A DNA stretch of 45,061 nucleotides from CALMEH01 sp964548225 (GTDB taxonomy: Bacteria; Acidobacteriota; Blastocatellia; Pyrinomonadales; Pyrinomonadaceae), in assembly GCA_964548225.1 (NCBI GenBank), contig CAZJQP010000032.1, forward strand, positions 1 to 45,061, read 5' to 3'. The notes under the pieces are model-generated. The model was not told the DNA's origin, did not search any database, and was given only the letters and a program-made list of their open reading frames with translations. Below, piece by piece: positions 8,781 to 17,876 of this stretch. Each line of letters opens with the position of its first letter. The stretch's first letter is position 1. Both the position numbers and the translations under genes were made by a program.

Positions 8781-11604
8781 TTACTCCAAAGCGGTGAAAT
8801 CAACCTCTGTTAGATTGTCATTCGCGGTAACGATTCGCGGCGCAAACGTAAATCGTTTCGAGGCGACCGAGATAATGTATGTTTCGCCCGCTTCAAGTTC
8901 TTCAAACGCATAATAACCGAATGTTCCTGTCCGCGTTTGAATCGTTTCGCCGTTTGATTTGATTAAATAAACAACCGCGTTTCTCACACCTGCGCCCGAA
9001 CTTGTCAGCACGCGCCCGCCGATTGAAACTCCGGCGGCGTTCGGAATCAGATTGTTGACAAAGATAAACGCCGCGCCTTGGTCTGTCGCCTGCGGAACAA
9101 GCCCGTCCGATTTGTTTAAAGCCAGCGGAATTGATACGGAAGCATCGGAAAACGGCGCACCGACGATGATTTTATCGCCCGAAACGGCGACGCTGTTGCC
9201 GAATTGGTCGCCGTTTGCCGCGCTCGAAGCGAGCAGTTTTGTCTGCTGTGTCCACGTTACGCCGTTTCTGGTAAAGACATACGCCGCACCGTTGTTTGAG
9301 TTCGGCGCGGTGTCTTCCCCGTAAGCTCCGACGACTATCGTATCGCCTGAAATGGCGACGCTGTAGCCGAATTGGTCAAATGATGCCGCATCTGAAGCNN
9401 NNNNNNNNNNNNNNNNNNNNNNNNNNNNNNNNNNNNNNNNNNNNNNNNNNNNNNNNNNNNNNNNNNNNNNNNNNNNNNNNNNNNNNNNNNNNNNNNNNTG
9501 ATGCCGCATCTGAAGCAAGCAGTTTTGCCTGTTCAGTCCACACGCCTGCGCTTCTTGTGAAAACATATGCCGCGCCGTTATCCGTGTTCGGCGCGGTGTC
9601 TTCAAAGTGAGCGCCGACGACTATCGTATCGCCCGAAACGGCGACGCTCTGACCGAAAAAGTCGCTTGATGACCTGTCGGAAGCAAGCAGTTTTGCTTGC
9701 TCAGTCCACGTCGTTCCGCTTCTCGTGAAAACATATACCGCGCCGTTTTCCGTGTTGGGCGCGGTGTCTTCAAAGATAGCACCGACGACAATCGTATCGC
9801 CGGAGATGGCGACGCTGCGACCGAACTGGTCGTTCGAACCCGCGTCGGAAGCAAGTAGCTTTGCCTGTTCAGTCCACGCCGTTCCGCTGCGGACGAAAAC
9901 ATACGCCGCGCCGTTACTAATGTTCGGTGTGGTGTCTTCAACATTAGCACTGACAACTATCGTATCGCCCGAAATGGCGACGCTCTGACCGAAATTGTCG
10001 CTTGTCGCTGCGTCGGAAGCGAGCAGTTTCGCCTGTTCAGTCCAAGTCGTTCCGCTTCTGACAAAAACATACACCGCACCGTTACTAATGTTCGGCGCGG
10101 TGGATTCCAGATAAGCACTGACGACCGCCGTATCGCCTGAAATGGCGACGCTCCAGCCGAAGTTATCGCCTGCCGCGCCGTCGGAGGCGACTTTTTGGGC
10201 TTCCTGCGTCCAGTTGTTGCTGAGAACGCGGAAGATATACGCCGAGCCTTGCTCCGGGTTTGCCGCGACATCATCAAAGTAAACACCGACAATGATGTTA
10301 TTGCCCGATACGGCAACGCTGATGCCGAAGAAGTCGCCTGCCACGCCGTCCGCGGCGGTTAATTGGATTTGCTGTGTCCAAGTCGTGCCGGAACGCACAA
10401 AAACGTATGCCGAACCTTGATCCGGGTTTGCCGCGACATCATCCGCGAAAGCCCCGACGATTGCCGTGTCGCCCGAAATCGAAACGCTGTAGCCAAAGTA
10501 GTCGTTTGCCGCACCGTCCGAAGCCGTCAACTGCGCCTGTTGTGTCCAAGTCGTGCCGGAGCGAACAAAAATGTATGCCGAACCTTGATCCGTATTTGCC
10601 CCGACATCATCCGCGAAAACACCGACGATTGCCGTATCGCCCGAAATCGAAACGCTCCAGCCGAATTGGTCGCTTGTCGCGCCGTCTGAGGCAAGGAGTT
10701 TCGCTTGCTCTGTCCAAGTCGTGCCGGAACGGATGAAAATGTATGCCGAGCCTTGATTTCCGTTTACTCCGACATCATCCGCGTAAGCCCCGACGATTGC
10801 CGTGTCGCCCGAAATCGAAACGCTCCAGCCGAAGAAGTCGTTTGCCGCACCATCGTTTGCCGTCAACTGCACCTGTTGTGTCCAACTCGTGCCGGAACGC
10901 ACAAAAACGTATGCCGAACCTTGATTCGTGTTTGCCCCGACATCATCACGATATGCGCCGACGATTGCCGTATCGCCCGAAATCGAAACGCTCCAGCCGA
11001 AGAAGTCGTTTGCCGCACCATCGTTTGCCGTCAACTGCGCCTGTTGTGTCCAACTCGTGCCGGAGCGAACAAAAATGTATGCCGAACCTTGATTTGTGAT
11101 TGCCCCGACATCATCGAAGTTTGCCCCGACGATTGCCGTATCGCCCGAAATCGAAACGCTGTAGCCGAATTGGTCGAATGCCGCGCCGTCTGAGGCAAGG
11201 AGTTTCGCTTGCTCTGTCCAAGTCGTGCCGGAACGGACAAAAATATAAGCCGAACCTTGGTCAAAATTTGCCCCGACATCATCCGCGAAAACACCGACGA
11301 TTGCCGTATCGCCGGAAATCGAAACGTTCCAGCCGAATTGGTCGCTCGCCGCGCCGTCTGAGGCAAGGAGTTTCGCCGATTGTCCGATGGCATCTTCGGT
11401 CTGCGGTTCGTCCGCTTGTCCGTTTTTCTTGCGCGAATCGCGGACGGCTTCCATCAGACTGTCGTATTGACCTGTTTCTTTTAATTTGTCAATCGCTTCA
11501 TCGCCGCGCAGAGTCGGCAGAGCGTTGCCGGTTTGCCCTGCCGCGAGTGCGGTCAAAGCCGTTGTCATAAATCCGATAACCAGCGCATAGAGCGCATATC
11601 TCAT
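8781..11604 (-). CDS. Secreted 13-repeat FG-GAP (beta-propeller-like) protein with C-terminal regulatory-like module; contains assembly gap
   Basis: A secreted protein with signal peptide (MRYALYALVIGFMTTALTALAAG) and a short charged linker. About 13 repeats of ~53 aa follow (FGWSVSISGDTAIVGAYxDDVG, then QGSAYIFVRSGTTWT), the FG-GAP / integrin-alpha-like type. It ends in the ~85-residue AGVSIGGRV...SKRFTF module shared with two other window genes. A 100-N gap (9399-9498) splits the frame, but the sequence on both sides ends in the same 18 bp (encoding ASDAAS). Collapsing that overlap restores a perfect repeat and one frame of about 901 aa. I chose ATG 11604, preceded by AGGTG at about 9 nt, over GTG 11616, which overlaps that site. 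Near-identical repeats suggest recent internal duplication. Confidence 0.85.
9399..9498. other. 100-N assembly gap, probably spurious
   Basis: There are exactly 100 Ns, a conventional placeholder for unknown length. The 18 bases before it (9381-9398) are identical to the 18 bases after it (9499-9516). The contigs therefore probably overlap inside a repeat of the FG-GAP gene and nothing, or a whole number of repeats, is missing. Confidence 0.9.
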
Positions 11605-11710
11605 TGTTTCTTTCACCTGATTTCACCTCTTTGTTTCGCACAAGGCGGACTTAACGGCAACTTTCGCGCTTGCTCGTGTTTCGCTCGCCGAAACTTTTGC
11701 CCTCAATCTG

Positions 11711-11743
11711 ATAAACGAGAAAACGCGATGAAAACTGTCATCG
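11711..11743 (-). promoter_or_regulatory. Conserved ECF-like promoter element, copy 2
   Basis: The minus strand reads CGATGAC, AG, TTTTC, 12 nt, CGTTTAT. The first 14 bases are identical to copy 1 and the spacing is identical to copies 1 and 3. It lies 106 nt before ATG 11604, implying a longer leader. The T8 block of the other copies is absent. The element also sits in an 8-bp hairpin (ACGCGATG / CATCGCGT, about 11723-11746). Confidence 0.65.
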
Positions 11744-11781
11744 CGTCATTTTTTTCTCTCAATGGTCTTCGCACCGATTCT

Positions 11782-12459
11782 TTACGGAGTCGGCGGCGTT
11801 GGCGGCTCGGCTGGTTTGTTTTTTTCGAGCTTGCAAGCGGCTTTCCATTCGGCGATGAGTCCCGGATCGCCGTGTGCTTCGACGATGTTTTCGCCGACGG
11901 TTTTCATCAGACGGCGGTTTTTCTTGAGGCGCGTTACGGCGGCGCGTTCTTCGGCGGTCGCGGCGATTCCACTGCTTCTTCCGGCGTTTTGCTGTGCGCT
12001 TCCGGCGAGGATGGCATCAATTTCAGTTTGAATATTTTCGGGCGTTGCGTCAAAGTAGCCATATGCGCCGAATTTGGCGACGGCGGCGGGCGTTAAATCA
12101 TTCTTGAAAGCATATCCCGTGTCGAGCAAATCCTGATTGCTCAAACTTCCGCTTGGTAATTTGAAAGTATTATCAAACGTCGGGTCGTCTGTCTTGATAG
12201 TTTTTCCGTTGGCGGCGATTTTCCGCAACAATTTTTCGAGCGCGGTTTCTCCCGCGTTCTTGTCCTGCGTGCCGTCCTTTTGCATTCCCATCGCCGAAAT
12301 CGCGCTCGCGCCTTCCGCCTGTAAAATCGCCATATCGTCAATGAGTTCGGTTTTCAGGCTCATCGCTCTCAAAACATCTTTGAAAACATTATGATGCGCC
12401 GTCATCACCGCCGTCATTTTTCCAGCCGATTTAACTTCTTTCAAATCTTCGTCAGTCAT
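11782..12459 (-). CDS. Unrecognised 225-aa protein next to 21-bp repeat array A
   Basis: I do not recognise this family. It has no signal peptide and no membrane segment. The N-terminal ~75 residues look helical (MTDEDLKEVKSAGKMTAV...ELIDDMAILQAEGASAI). The middle has SLSNQDLLDTGYAFKNDL and FGAYGYFDATPENIQTEIDAIL. A basic helix follows (ERAAVTRLKKNRRLMKTVGENIVEAHGDP), and the tail is Pro/Thr-rich (PAEPPTPPTP). The start at 12459 is set by AAGGAG at 12470-12475, 10 nt upstream; an upstream in-frame start at 12510 lacks such a site. Upstream on the same strand come a ~300-bp palindrome and a 14-unit 21-bp array. The gene at 44081-44731 has the same arrangement, so these may be parts of one kind of locus. 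Function unknown. Confidence 0.7.
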   Translation of the reverse strand: MTDEDLKEVKSAGKMTAVMTAHHNVFKDVLRAMSLKTELIDDMAILQAEGASAISAMGMQKDGTQDKNAGETALEKLLRKIAANGKTIKTDDPTFDNTFKLPSGSLSNQDLLDTGYAFKNDLTPAAVAKFGAYGYFDATPENIQTEIDAILAGSAQQNAGRSSGIAATAEERAAVTRLKKNRRLMKTVGENIVEAHGDPGLIAEWKAACKLEKNKPAEPPTPPTP

Positions 12460-12579
12460 AGTTTTTATTCTCCTTATAAAGTTTTTATGATGAAACCACG
12501 CGCATAACACAGAAATTCACGAAATAATTGATTAGTTTTTGTGCGATTTTGTGTATTTTTGTGTTTTCATTTAAGTAAT

Positions 12580-12877
12580 TCACTTAACTTGATTCAGCCT
12601 CGTTCACGAGGCTTTCCGCCGAAGGCGGCATTTAGCCGCGTCCATTTATGGCGCGGTCAGCCGCAAGCGATTTCCCGAAGGGCGTTTTAACGTCCTTTTT
12701 CTTCGGCTTGAGCCGCTCTTTGAGCTAAAGCAGATGGAAAGGACGTTAAAACGCCCTTCAGTTTTAATTTACCGTCAAACCGCGCCGTGAACGGACGCGG
12801 CTATGTGCCGCCTGCGGCGGAAAGCCCGATAAATCGGGCTAAAATCTATTACCACGCAACATCAGTTAAGTAAATTT
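12580..12877. repeat. ~300-bp imperfect palindrome (MITE-like)
   Basis: The interval folds on itself for nearly its whole length. The inner arms 12677-12698 and 12738-12759 are a perfect 22-bp inverted repeat. Outside them GCCGCGTCC-type and CCGCCGAAGGCGG blocks pair with CGGACGCGGC and GCCGCCTGCGGCGG, and the outermost CACTTAACTTGAT pairs with ATCAGTTAAGT. It lies in the gene-free 12460-13188 stretch. It is probably a non-autonomous mobile element or a large RNA hairpin; no coding potential was seen. Confidence 0.75.
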
Positions 12878-12895
12878 AATAAATTAGATGTTCTC

Positions 12896-13189
12896 AAAAC
12901 AATCACAGCCATCTCCAAATCAATCACAGCCATCTCCAAAACAATCACAGCCATCTCCAAATCAATCACAGCCATCTCGGAAACAATCACAGCCATCTCC
13001 AAAACAATCACAGCCATCTCCAAACTAATCACAACTATCTTGGAAACAATCACAGCTATCTTGGAAATAATCACAGCTATCTCGGAAATAATCACAGCCA
13101 TCTCGGAAATAATCACAGCTATCTCAAAAACAATTATGGCTATCTCGGAAATAGTTACGGCTATCTCCGAAATAGCCATAGCTATCTTT
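12896..13189. repeat. 21-bp tandem array A, 14 exact-length units
   Basis: There are fourteen head-to-tail units, every one exactly 21 bp. The top-strand core is AATCACAGCYATCT; variation is concentrated at the unit junctions plus one core position. Units near 12.9 kb are nearly identical and those near 13.19 kb diverge. There are no spacers, so it is not CRISPR. The minus strand is open through the array as a heptapeptide repeat (EMAVIVL type, 12862-13179), but that follows from a period divisible by three and no ribosome-binding site was seen. The array abuts the stop of the small gene at 13189-13404. Confidence 0.95.
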
Positions 13190-13404
13190 TAAGAACTTAT
13201 ATTAAACGGCGCAGTCGTCGGAGCGTTAGGCGCGACAGTTTTATCAGCTGACTTCGCACTTACAGGAGTTATTTTCCCGCTTACCAAGCTAATCCCAAAC
13301 AACGCCACAGCCACGCAGACAAATACAGTCCATTTTAGAATGCCGTTTGCCATCAATTTCCGAGTTCCACTTTGCGTCTTGCAAAATTTAGGTTCATTCC
13401 GCAT
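13189..13404 (-). CDS. Small single-pass membrane or secreted protein, unrecognised
   Basis: This 71-aa protein has a basic N-terminus (about 20 residues, including KFCKTQSGTRKLM) and one hydrophobic segment (ILKWTVFVCVAVALFGISLV), then a short Ala/Pro/Thr-rich tail ending NISS. ATG 13404 has a GGAGGG-type site about 10 nt upstream; GTG 13407 is an alternative start. Its stop codon shares its last base positions with the end of 21-bp array A, so a transcript would run into the array. I do not recognise the family. It could be a real small gene or a weakly coding leader. Confidence 0.5.
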   Translation of the reverse strand: MRNEPKFCKTQSGTRKLMANGILKWTVFVCVAVALFGISLVSGKITPVSAKSADKTVAPNAPTTAPFNISS

Positions 13405-13488
13405 CACAATTCTTCCCTCCGCTTGTTATTTGTCAAATTAACAGCATCATATTCCTGTTTTCGTAAAAAGTAAAGCGATGAAAAAGCC

Positions 13489-15689
13489 TCACGCAACGGA
13501 AGCGGCATTGCGGATTTCTTCAATGCTGTGCGGATTTTCGAGCGCGGACAAATCTCCTGCGTCTTCACCCAAAAACGCGGCGCGAATCACACGGCGCATC
13601 ACCTTTGCATTACGAGTTTTCGGAAGCGTATTAACAAAATAAACTCTCGAAGGCGCAAGCGGCTTGCCCATATCTTTGGCGACAAGGGCTTTTAATTCGG
13701 TTTCAAGCGACTGGAGCGCAACCCTCCCCGCGTTCAATGCGTCGCAGGGGTTTATCGGCGCAAACCGCGGTTGCTTTGCGTTAANNNNNNNNNNTGCATT
13801 GCGTGGGTTTGTTTTTGCGGCTCATCGGGCTTTTGATTTCTTTTAATAAGTTCGTGGTCTTGTGAGTATTTTTCGCGCTCTGCGCTCATTGCAAGCGGGG
13901 ACGCTTGCGCTCCAATCACACAGAAAGCAATCATCTTCGTTCCTTTAATGTCGTCAGGCACGCCAATCACCGCCGCTTCGATAACGGCATCGTGCGCGAC
14001 TAATAAACTTTCGACTTCAGCGGGTCCGACTCGTTTTCCGGCGACTTTGAGCGTGTCGTCAGAGCGTCCCAAGATATAAAAATGTCCGTCCGCGTCCTGC
14101 ATAGCCCAATCGCCGTGAACCCAAACGCCCTCAAACCGACTCCAATAGGTTTCGATGTATCTTTCAGGCTCTTGCCAGAAACCGCGAGCCATTCCAATCC
14201 AAGGTTTTCCGATGCAAAGCTCGCCGACAGTTCCCTTTTCGACCTGTCTGCCGGTGTCATCTAAAATTCCAACGTCAATCCCAAGACACGGCGCGGGGAA
14301 AGAACAAGGTTTGATGGGTAACAAAGGATTTCCCATCAGAATCCCACCCGAAATCTCTGTTCCGCCGGAATAATTGATGATTGGCAACTTAGAATCACCG
14401 ACTTTCTCGAACAACCACCACCAAGGCGCAGGATTCCACGGCTCTCCGGTCGAAGCAAATGCTCGGAGCGAAGACAAATTATGCTTCTTCGGCAGGTCGT
14501 CGCCCTTCGTCGCCAACGCTCTGACGAGTGTCGGAGAGATTCCAAGTATCTCGACTTTGTGTTTCGCGCAAAATTCCCACATTCTATCGGCATTCGGATA
14601 ATCCGGTGCGCCGTCATAAATGCAAATAGTCGCGCCGTTAATCAACGCGCCGTAAATCAACCAAGGTCCCATCATCCAACCGATGTCCGTTACCCAACTG
14701 ATCCGAGTTCCAACGCCGACATCTGTCCCGAAAGCCATATCTTGCGCCGCTTTGATAGGAAATCCGCAATGCGTATGAGCAATCCCTTTCGGTTTGCCCG
14801 TCGTGCCGCTCGTGTAAAGGATTATCAAAGGATCTTCGGCGAGTGTCGGTTCGGTTTTATAAGTTTTTATATGTTTTCTATCCTTCATTTTCATTGAATT
14901 AACTTTCCGAATTGCCATATTTAGGTCAGACCATGAAGTTATCTTGGGATTTTTAAGAGTTTTATCGTCTAACGGAACATTTTTGGCTTCAACGACAAAG
15001 ATTTTCTCGATTGTCGGGCATTTCGCGGCGGCTTGTTCGGCGATTTCAATGGCATTGAAGAATTTTCCGCGTCTCTCAAACCCTGTGCAGGTGAATAAAC
15101 CTTTTGCGCCGACGGCATTCAGCCTCGAAGTAATCGCATCAACGCCGTATCCGCTAAAAACCGGAACGGCGATTGCCCCGATTTTGGCAATCGCCATTAG
15201 TGCGATTACAGTTTCAACAATCATCGGCAGATGAATGGCGATTGCGTCGCCTTTTTTGAAGCCTGAGTAAAGCAACCCGACGGCACATAAAGTAATTTTG
15301 GTGTTCAAAGCCGAATAACTAATCTCAATGACCTCGCCATTTTCGCCTTCCCAAATAATCGCGGCTTGATTAGCAGTCGTTTCATCTTGCACCCAACGGT
15401 TCACGCACATTTTGGTAATATTCAAACCGCCGCCGACACACCATTTTGCCCATTCGTTGCCGCCGCTCGTGTCCAAAAGTTTTGTGTAAGGCGGATTGAA
15501 TTCGATTTTTAGGAAGTCGAGAACATTTTTAGTGAACTCTTCGACATTTTCAATGGATTTTGCATAAACTTCGTCGAAATTTTCCGCGCCCGTCGCTCGT
15601 ATAAATTCGGTCAGACGTGCTTTTTCGATAACTTCGGCGGTCGGTGTCCAAGCGATAGGTTGGTGTTCAAAAGTATTTTGGTCGTTCAT
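13489..15689 (-). CDS. Acetyl-CoA-synthetase-like AMP-forming ligase, interrupted by a palindromic element and a 10-N gap
   Basis: This ANL-superfamily ligase activates a carboxylate (acetate or a related acid) to an acyl-AMP and then an acyl-CoA. It shows the P-loop-like motif ILYTSGTTGKPKGIAHTH, NYSGGTEISGG, the hinge region GRSDDTLKVAGKRVGPAEVE, and the C-terminal acetylation-type motif LPKTRNAKVMRRVIRAAF. The start is ATG 15689; the longer frame upstream is only the hairpin at 15699-15797. Between FCVI and LETELKALVAKDMGKPLAP the protein carries an extra segment encoded by a 201-bp inverted-repeat element (13713-13913) that includes ten Ns (13785-13794). The frames on each side differ by one with ten Ns but would join if the true gap were 2 modulo 3. 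It may thus be functional with a ~60-residue insert, or broken. Confidence 0.85.
13713..13913. mobile_element. RPE-like/MITE-like palindromic element inside a coding sequence
   Basis: The terminal inverted repeats are 19 bp: GGAGCGCAACCCTCCCCGC at 13713-13731, and its inverse with two mismatches at 13895-13913. They bound a ~200-bp segment lying in the surface loop between two secondary-structure elements of the ligase C-terminal domain. On the gene's strand both halves are open reading frame. The design resembles Rickettsia palindromic elements that insert in frame. No clear target-site duplication was found. The centre is hidden by the 10-N gap. Confidence 0.65.
13785..13794. other. 10-N assembly gap
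   Basis: Ten Ns sit inside the palindromic element at 13713-13913, probably at its centre, where short reads would fail. Its true length decides whether the ligase frame is intact. Confidence 0.95.
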
Positions 15690-15698
15690 ATTGTTTTT

Positions 15699-15797
15699 AT
15701 TAACGCAAAGACGCAAAGACGCGAAGTCGCAAAGACTTTTAATCAAATGCAAAAGAAAAACCTCTGCGTCTTTGCATCTCTGCGCCTTTGCGTTAAT
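15699..15797. repeat. Long hairpin with tandem-repeat arms, in a divergent intergenic region
   Basis: Arms 15699-15734 and 15762-15797 (36 nt, several mismatches) are built of an 8-bp unit (GCAAAGAC) repeated four times. Here it lies between divergent genes (ligase minus, SDR plus), so a terminator role is less natural than at 552 or 5790. Confidence 0.8.
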
Positions 15798-15870
15798 AAT
15801 TCCCAAGCCTTTGCATTAAGAATCTCTTTTCAAGCATAATTTATCACATCAAAAGACATCAAAAAAAGCT

Positions 15871-16659
15871 ATGACCGAAAGAAACGTAGAAACAAAACTT
15901 CCCGCCACGCTTTTTCAAGGTAAAACTGCAATCATAACCGGAGCAAGTCGAGGTGTCGGACGCGCAACCGCGCTTCGTTTGGCAGAAGCCGGCGCGAATG
16001 TCGTCGTAAATTTCCTGAAAGAAGAACAAAAGGCGGCGAATGTCGTCGCGCTCTGCAAGGAAAAAGGCGCGGACGCAATCGCTGTGCAAGGCGATGTTTC
16101 GATTTGGCAGGACGCGCAAGCCCTCGCGCACAAAGCCATAGAGAAGTTCGGGCGAATTGACCTGCTTGTGTTGAACGCCGGAATCTGGGAAGGTGCGCCG
16201 ATAGAGGAAATGTCGGAAGAAACGTGGAACAAAGTCTTAAACACAAACCTCAAAGCGGCTTGGGCAATGACCAAAGCGTGCGTTCCCGCGATGAAAAAAC
16301 AAGCGTCAGGTGCAATCGTGTTAGTTTCTTCGACTGCAGGACAACGCGGCGAGGCAAATTATTCAAATTATGCGGCTTCAAAAGGCGGTCAGATAAGTTT
16401 TACAAAAGCTCTGGCGACCGAACTCGCCCCGCGCATTCGCGTCAACGCCGTCGCGCCCGGCTGGATTGAAACCGCGATGGTTCGCCCCGTATTTGAAGAT
16501 GAAAATTATAAAAGTTCAGTGATAAATTCGATTCCTTTGAAAAGAATGGCAACGACCGACGACATCGCGCTTTCAATCTGCTTTCTCTTGTCCGATTGGT
16601 CAAGGCATATTACAGGAGAAATAATAAACATCAACGGCGGCGCGGTTCTCTGCGGCTAG
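15871..16659 (+). CDS. SDR-family NAD(P)-dependent oxidoreductase (FabG-like)
   Basis: This is a classical short-chain dehydrogenase/reductase of 262 aa. It has the Rossmann motif TGASRGVGRATA near residue 25, LNAGIWEGAP in the NAG position, SS at the catalytic serine, and YAASK as the catalytic Tyr-Lys pair. The C-terminal GEIININGGAVLCG is typical of FabG-type 3-ketoacyl reductases, but the substrate could be another keto compound. There is no clear Shine-Dalgarno site before ATG. It is followed after about 100 bp by the PLP enzyme gene on the same strand. Confidence 0.9.
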   Translation: MTERNVETKLPATLFQGKTAIITGASRGVGRATALRLAEAGANVVVNFLKEEQKAANVVALCKEKGADAIAVQGDVSIWQDAQALAHKAIEKFGRIDLLVLNAGIWEGAPIEEMSEETWNKVLNTNLKAAWAMTKACVPAMKKQASGAIVLVSSTAGQRGEANYSNYAASKGGQISFTKALATELAPRIRVNAVAPGWIETAMVRPVFEDENYKSSVINSIPLKRMATTDDIALSICFLLSDWSRHITGEIININGGAVLCG

Positions 16660-16760
16660 ATTTTTAGCAACTTACCTTAAATTATAGATTAATTTATTTC
16701 ATTCCTTCCGTTCGTGGAGAAATTTCCGTTCGGGAGTAAAATACTTTTGAGGGAATTTCT

Positions 16761-17819
16761 ATGAACTTTGCCAATCTAGCCGAGTATCAGAACCATTTTG
16801 CAAGCGCGGGCAAGTCGCTCTACGTCGAAAACCTTATCGGCAACACGCCGCTTCTCGCAATTCACTTTAAATTCAAGGGCGAACGCCGCACTATTTTCGC
16901 CAAAGCCGAGCATTTGAACCTGTCTGGCAGTATCAAAGACCGTATGGCACTGCATATTTTGAAGGAAGCCTACGCCGCCGGAAAGATTAAAAAAGGCGAC
17001 ACCATAGCTGAAGCCACAAGCGGCAACACCGGCATCGCTTTTGCCGCCCTTGGACACGCTTTCGGCAATCCCGTCAAGATTTATATGCCCGATTGGATGA
17101 GCAACGAACGAATTTCGCTCATAAAAAGCTACGGCGCGGAAGTAGTTCTCGTGAGCCGCGAAGAAGGCGGCTTTGTGGGAAGCATCGCGCTTTCCGATCA
17201 ATTCGCGCTCGACAACAAAAATGTCTTTCTCTCCCATCAATTCTCCAACGAAGCCAATCCGCAGGCGCATTATACCGCAACTGCACCGGAAATTTGGTCG
17301 CAACTCGAAACAATCGGCTTAAAACCCGACGCTTTTGTCGCCGGAGTCGGCACGGGCGGCACGATTATGGGCGTGGCGAGATATTTTCGGGAAAAAGATG
17401 CCGCAATAAAACTTCACCCGCTTGAACCCGCCGAGTCGCCGACGCTTTCAACCGGATGCAAGGTCGGAAGCCATCGGATTCAAGGCATTTCCGACGAATT
17501 TATTCCCGCGATTTGTGAACTCGACACGCTGGACGAAATCATCACTGTTTCCGACGGCGATTCGATTTTGATGGCGCAAAGACTCGCCACCGAACTTGGT
17601 TTGGGTGTCGGAATTTCGTCGGGCGCAAATTTTCTCGGCGCATTAACGGCGCGTGAAAAACTCGGCAAAGATGCCGTAGTTGCCACAGTTTTTTGCGACG
17701 ATAATAAAAAATACCTCAGCACTGATTTAGTCCGTGAACAACCCGTAAAAGAAAATTATCTCTCGCCGCACATCGAGCTTTTCGGCTATCAAACAATCGG
17801 GCGGCTCAATCAAAACTAA
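16761..17819 (+). CDS. Cysteine-synthase-family PLP enzyme
   Basis: This is a fold-type II PLP enzyme of 352 aa, close to cysteine synthase and cystathionine beta-synthase. It shows LIGNTPLL at the N-terminus, the PLP-binding lysine in LSGSIKDRMA, the substrate loop TSGNTGIAFA, the phosphate-binding GVGTGGTIMGV, and GLGVGISSGANF near the end. It would make cysteine from O-acetyl- or O-phosphoserine and sulfide, or catalyse a related beta-replacement. It is somewhat longer than CysK and carries a C-terminal extension (DLVREQPVKENYLSPHIELF). The start has GAGGG about 8 nt upstream. It is followed by aspartate kinase after 57 bp, suggesting co-expression of amino-acid genes. Confidence 0.88.
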   Translation: MNFANLAEYQNHFASAGKSLYVENLIGNTPLLAIHFKFKGERRTIFAKAEHLNLSGSIKDRMALHILKEAYAAGKIKKGDTIAEATSGNTGIAFAALGHAFGNPVKIYMPDWMSNERISLIKSYGAEVVLVSREEGGFVGSIALSDQFALDNKNVFLSHQFSNEANPQAHYTATAPEIWSQLETIGLKPDAFVAGVGTGGTIMGVARYFREKDAAIKLHPLEPAESPTLSTGCKVGSHRIQGISDEFIPAICELDTLDEIITVSDGDSILMAQRLATELGLGVGISSGANFLGALTAREKLGKDAVVATVFCDDNKKYLSTDLVREQPVKENYLSPHIELFGYQTIGRLNQN

Positions 17820-17876
17820 TCCGGTGCATAAGCCAAACTTGACAATCCTATAAGTTTTGATTGAACTTAATTCATC

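Noticed and set aside
10705..11193. 162-aa plus-strand repetitive frame
   Set aside because: It is the antisense reading of the FG-GAP repeats; periodicity comes from the real gene.
12896..13189. CRISPR array
   Set aside because: Units are directly contiguous at 21 bp with no unique spacers and no cas genes are in the window.
15690..15806. N-terminal extension of the ligase frame (39 residues)
   Set aside because: The extension is translated tandem-repeat hairpin sequence; homology begins at the ATG at 15689.
17820..17876. Lysine riboswitch before aspartate kinase
   Set aside because: The 57-bp interval is far too short for the aptamer and shows no matching fold.
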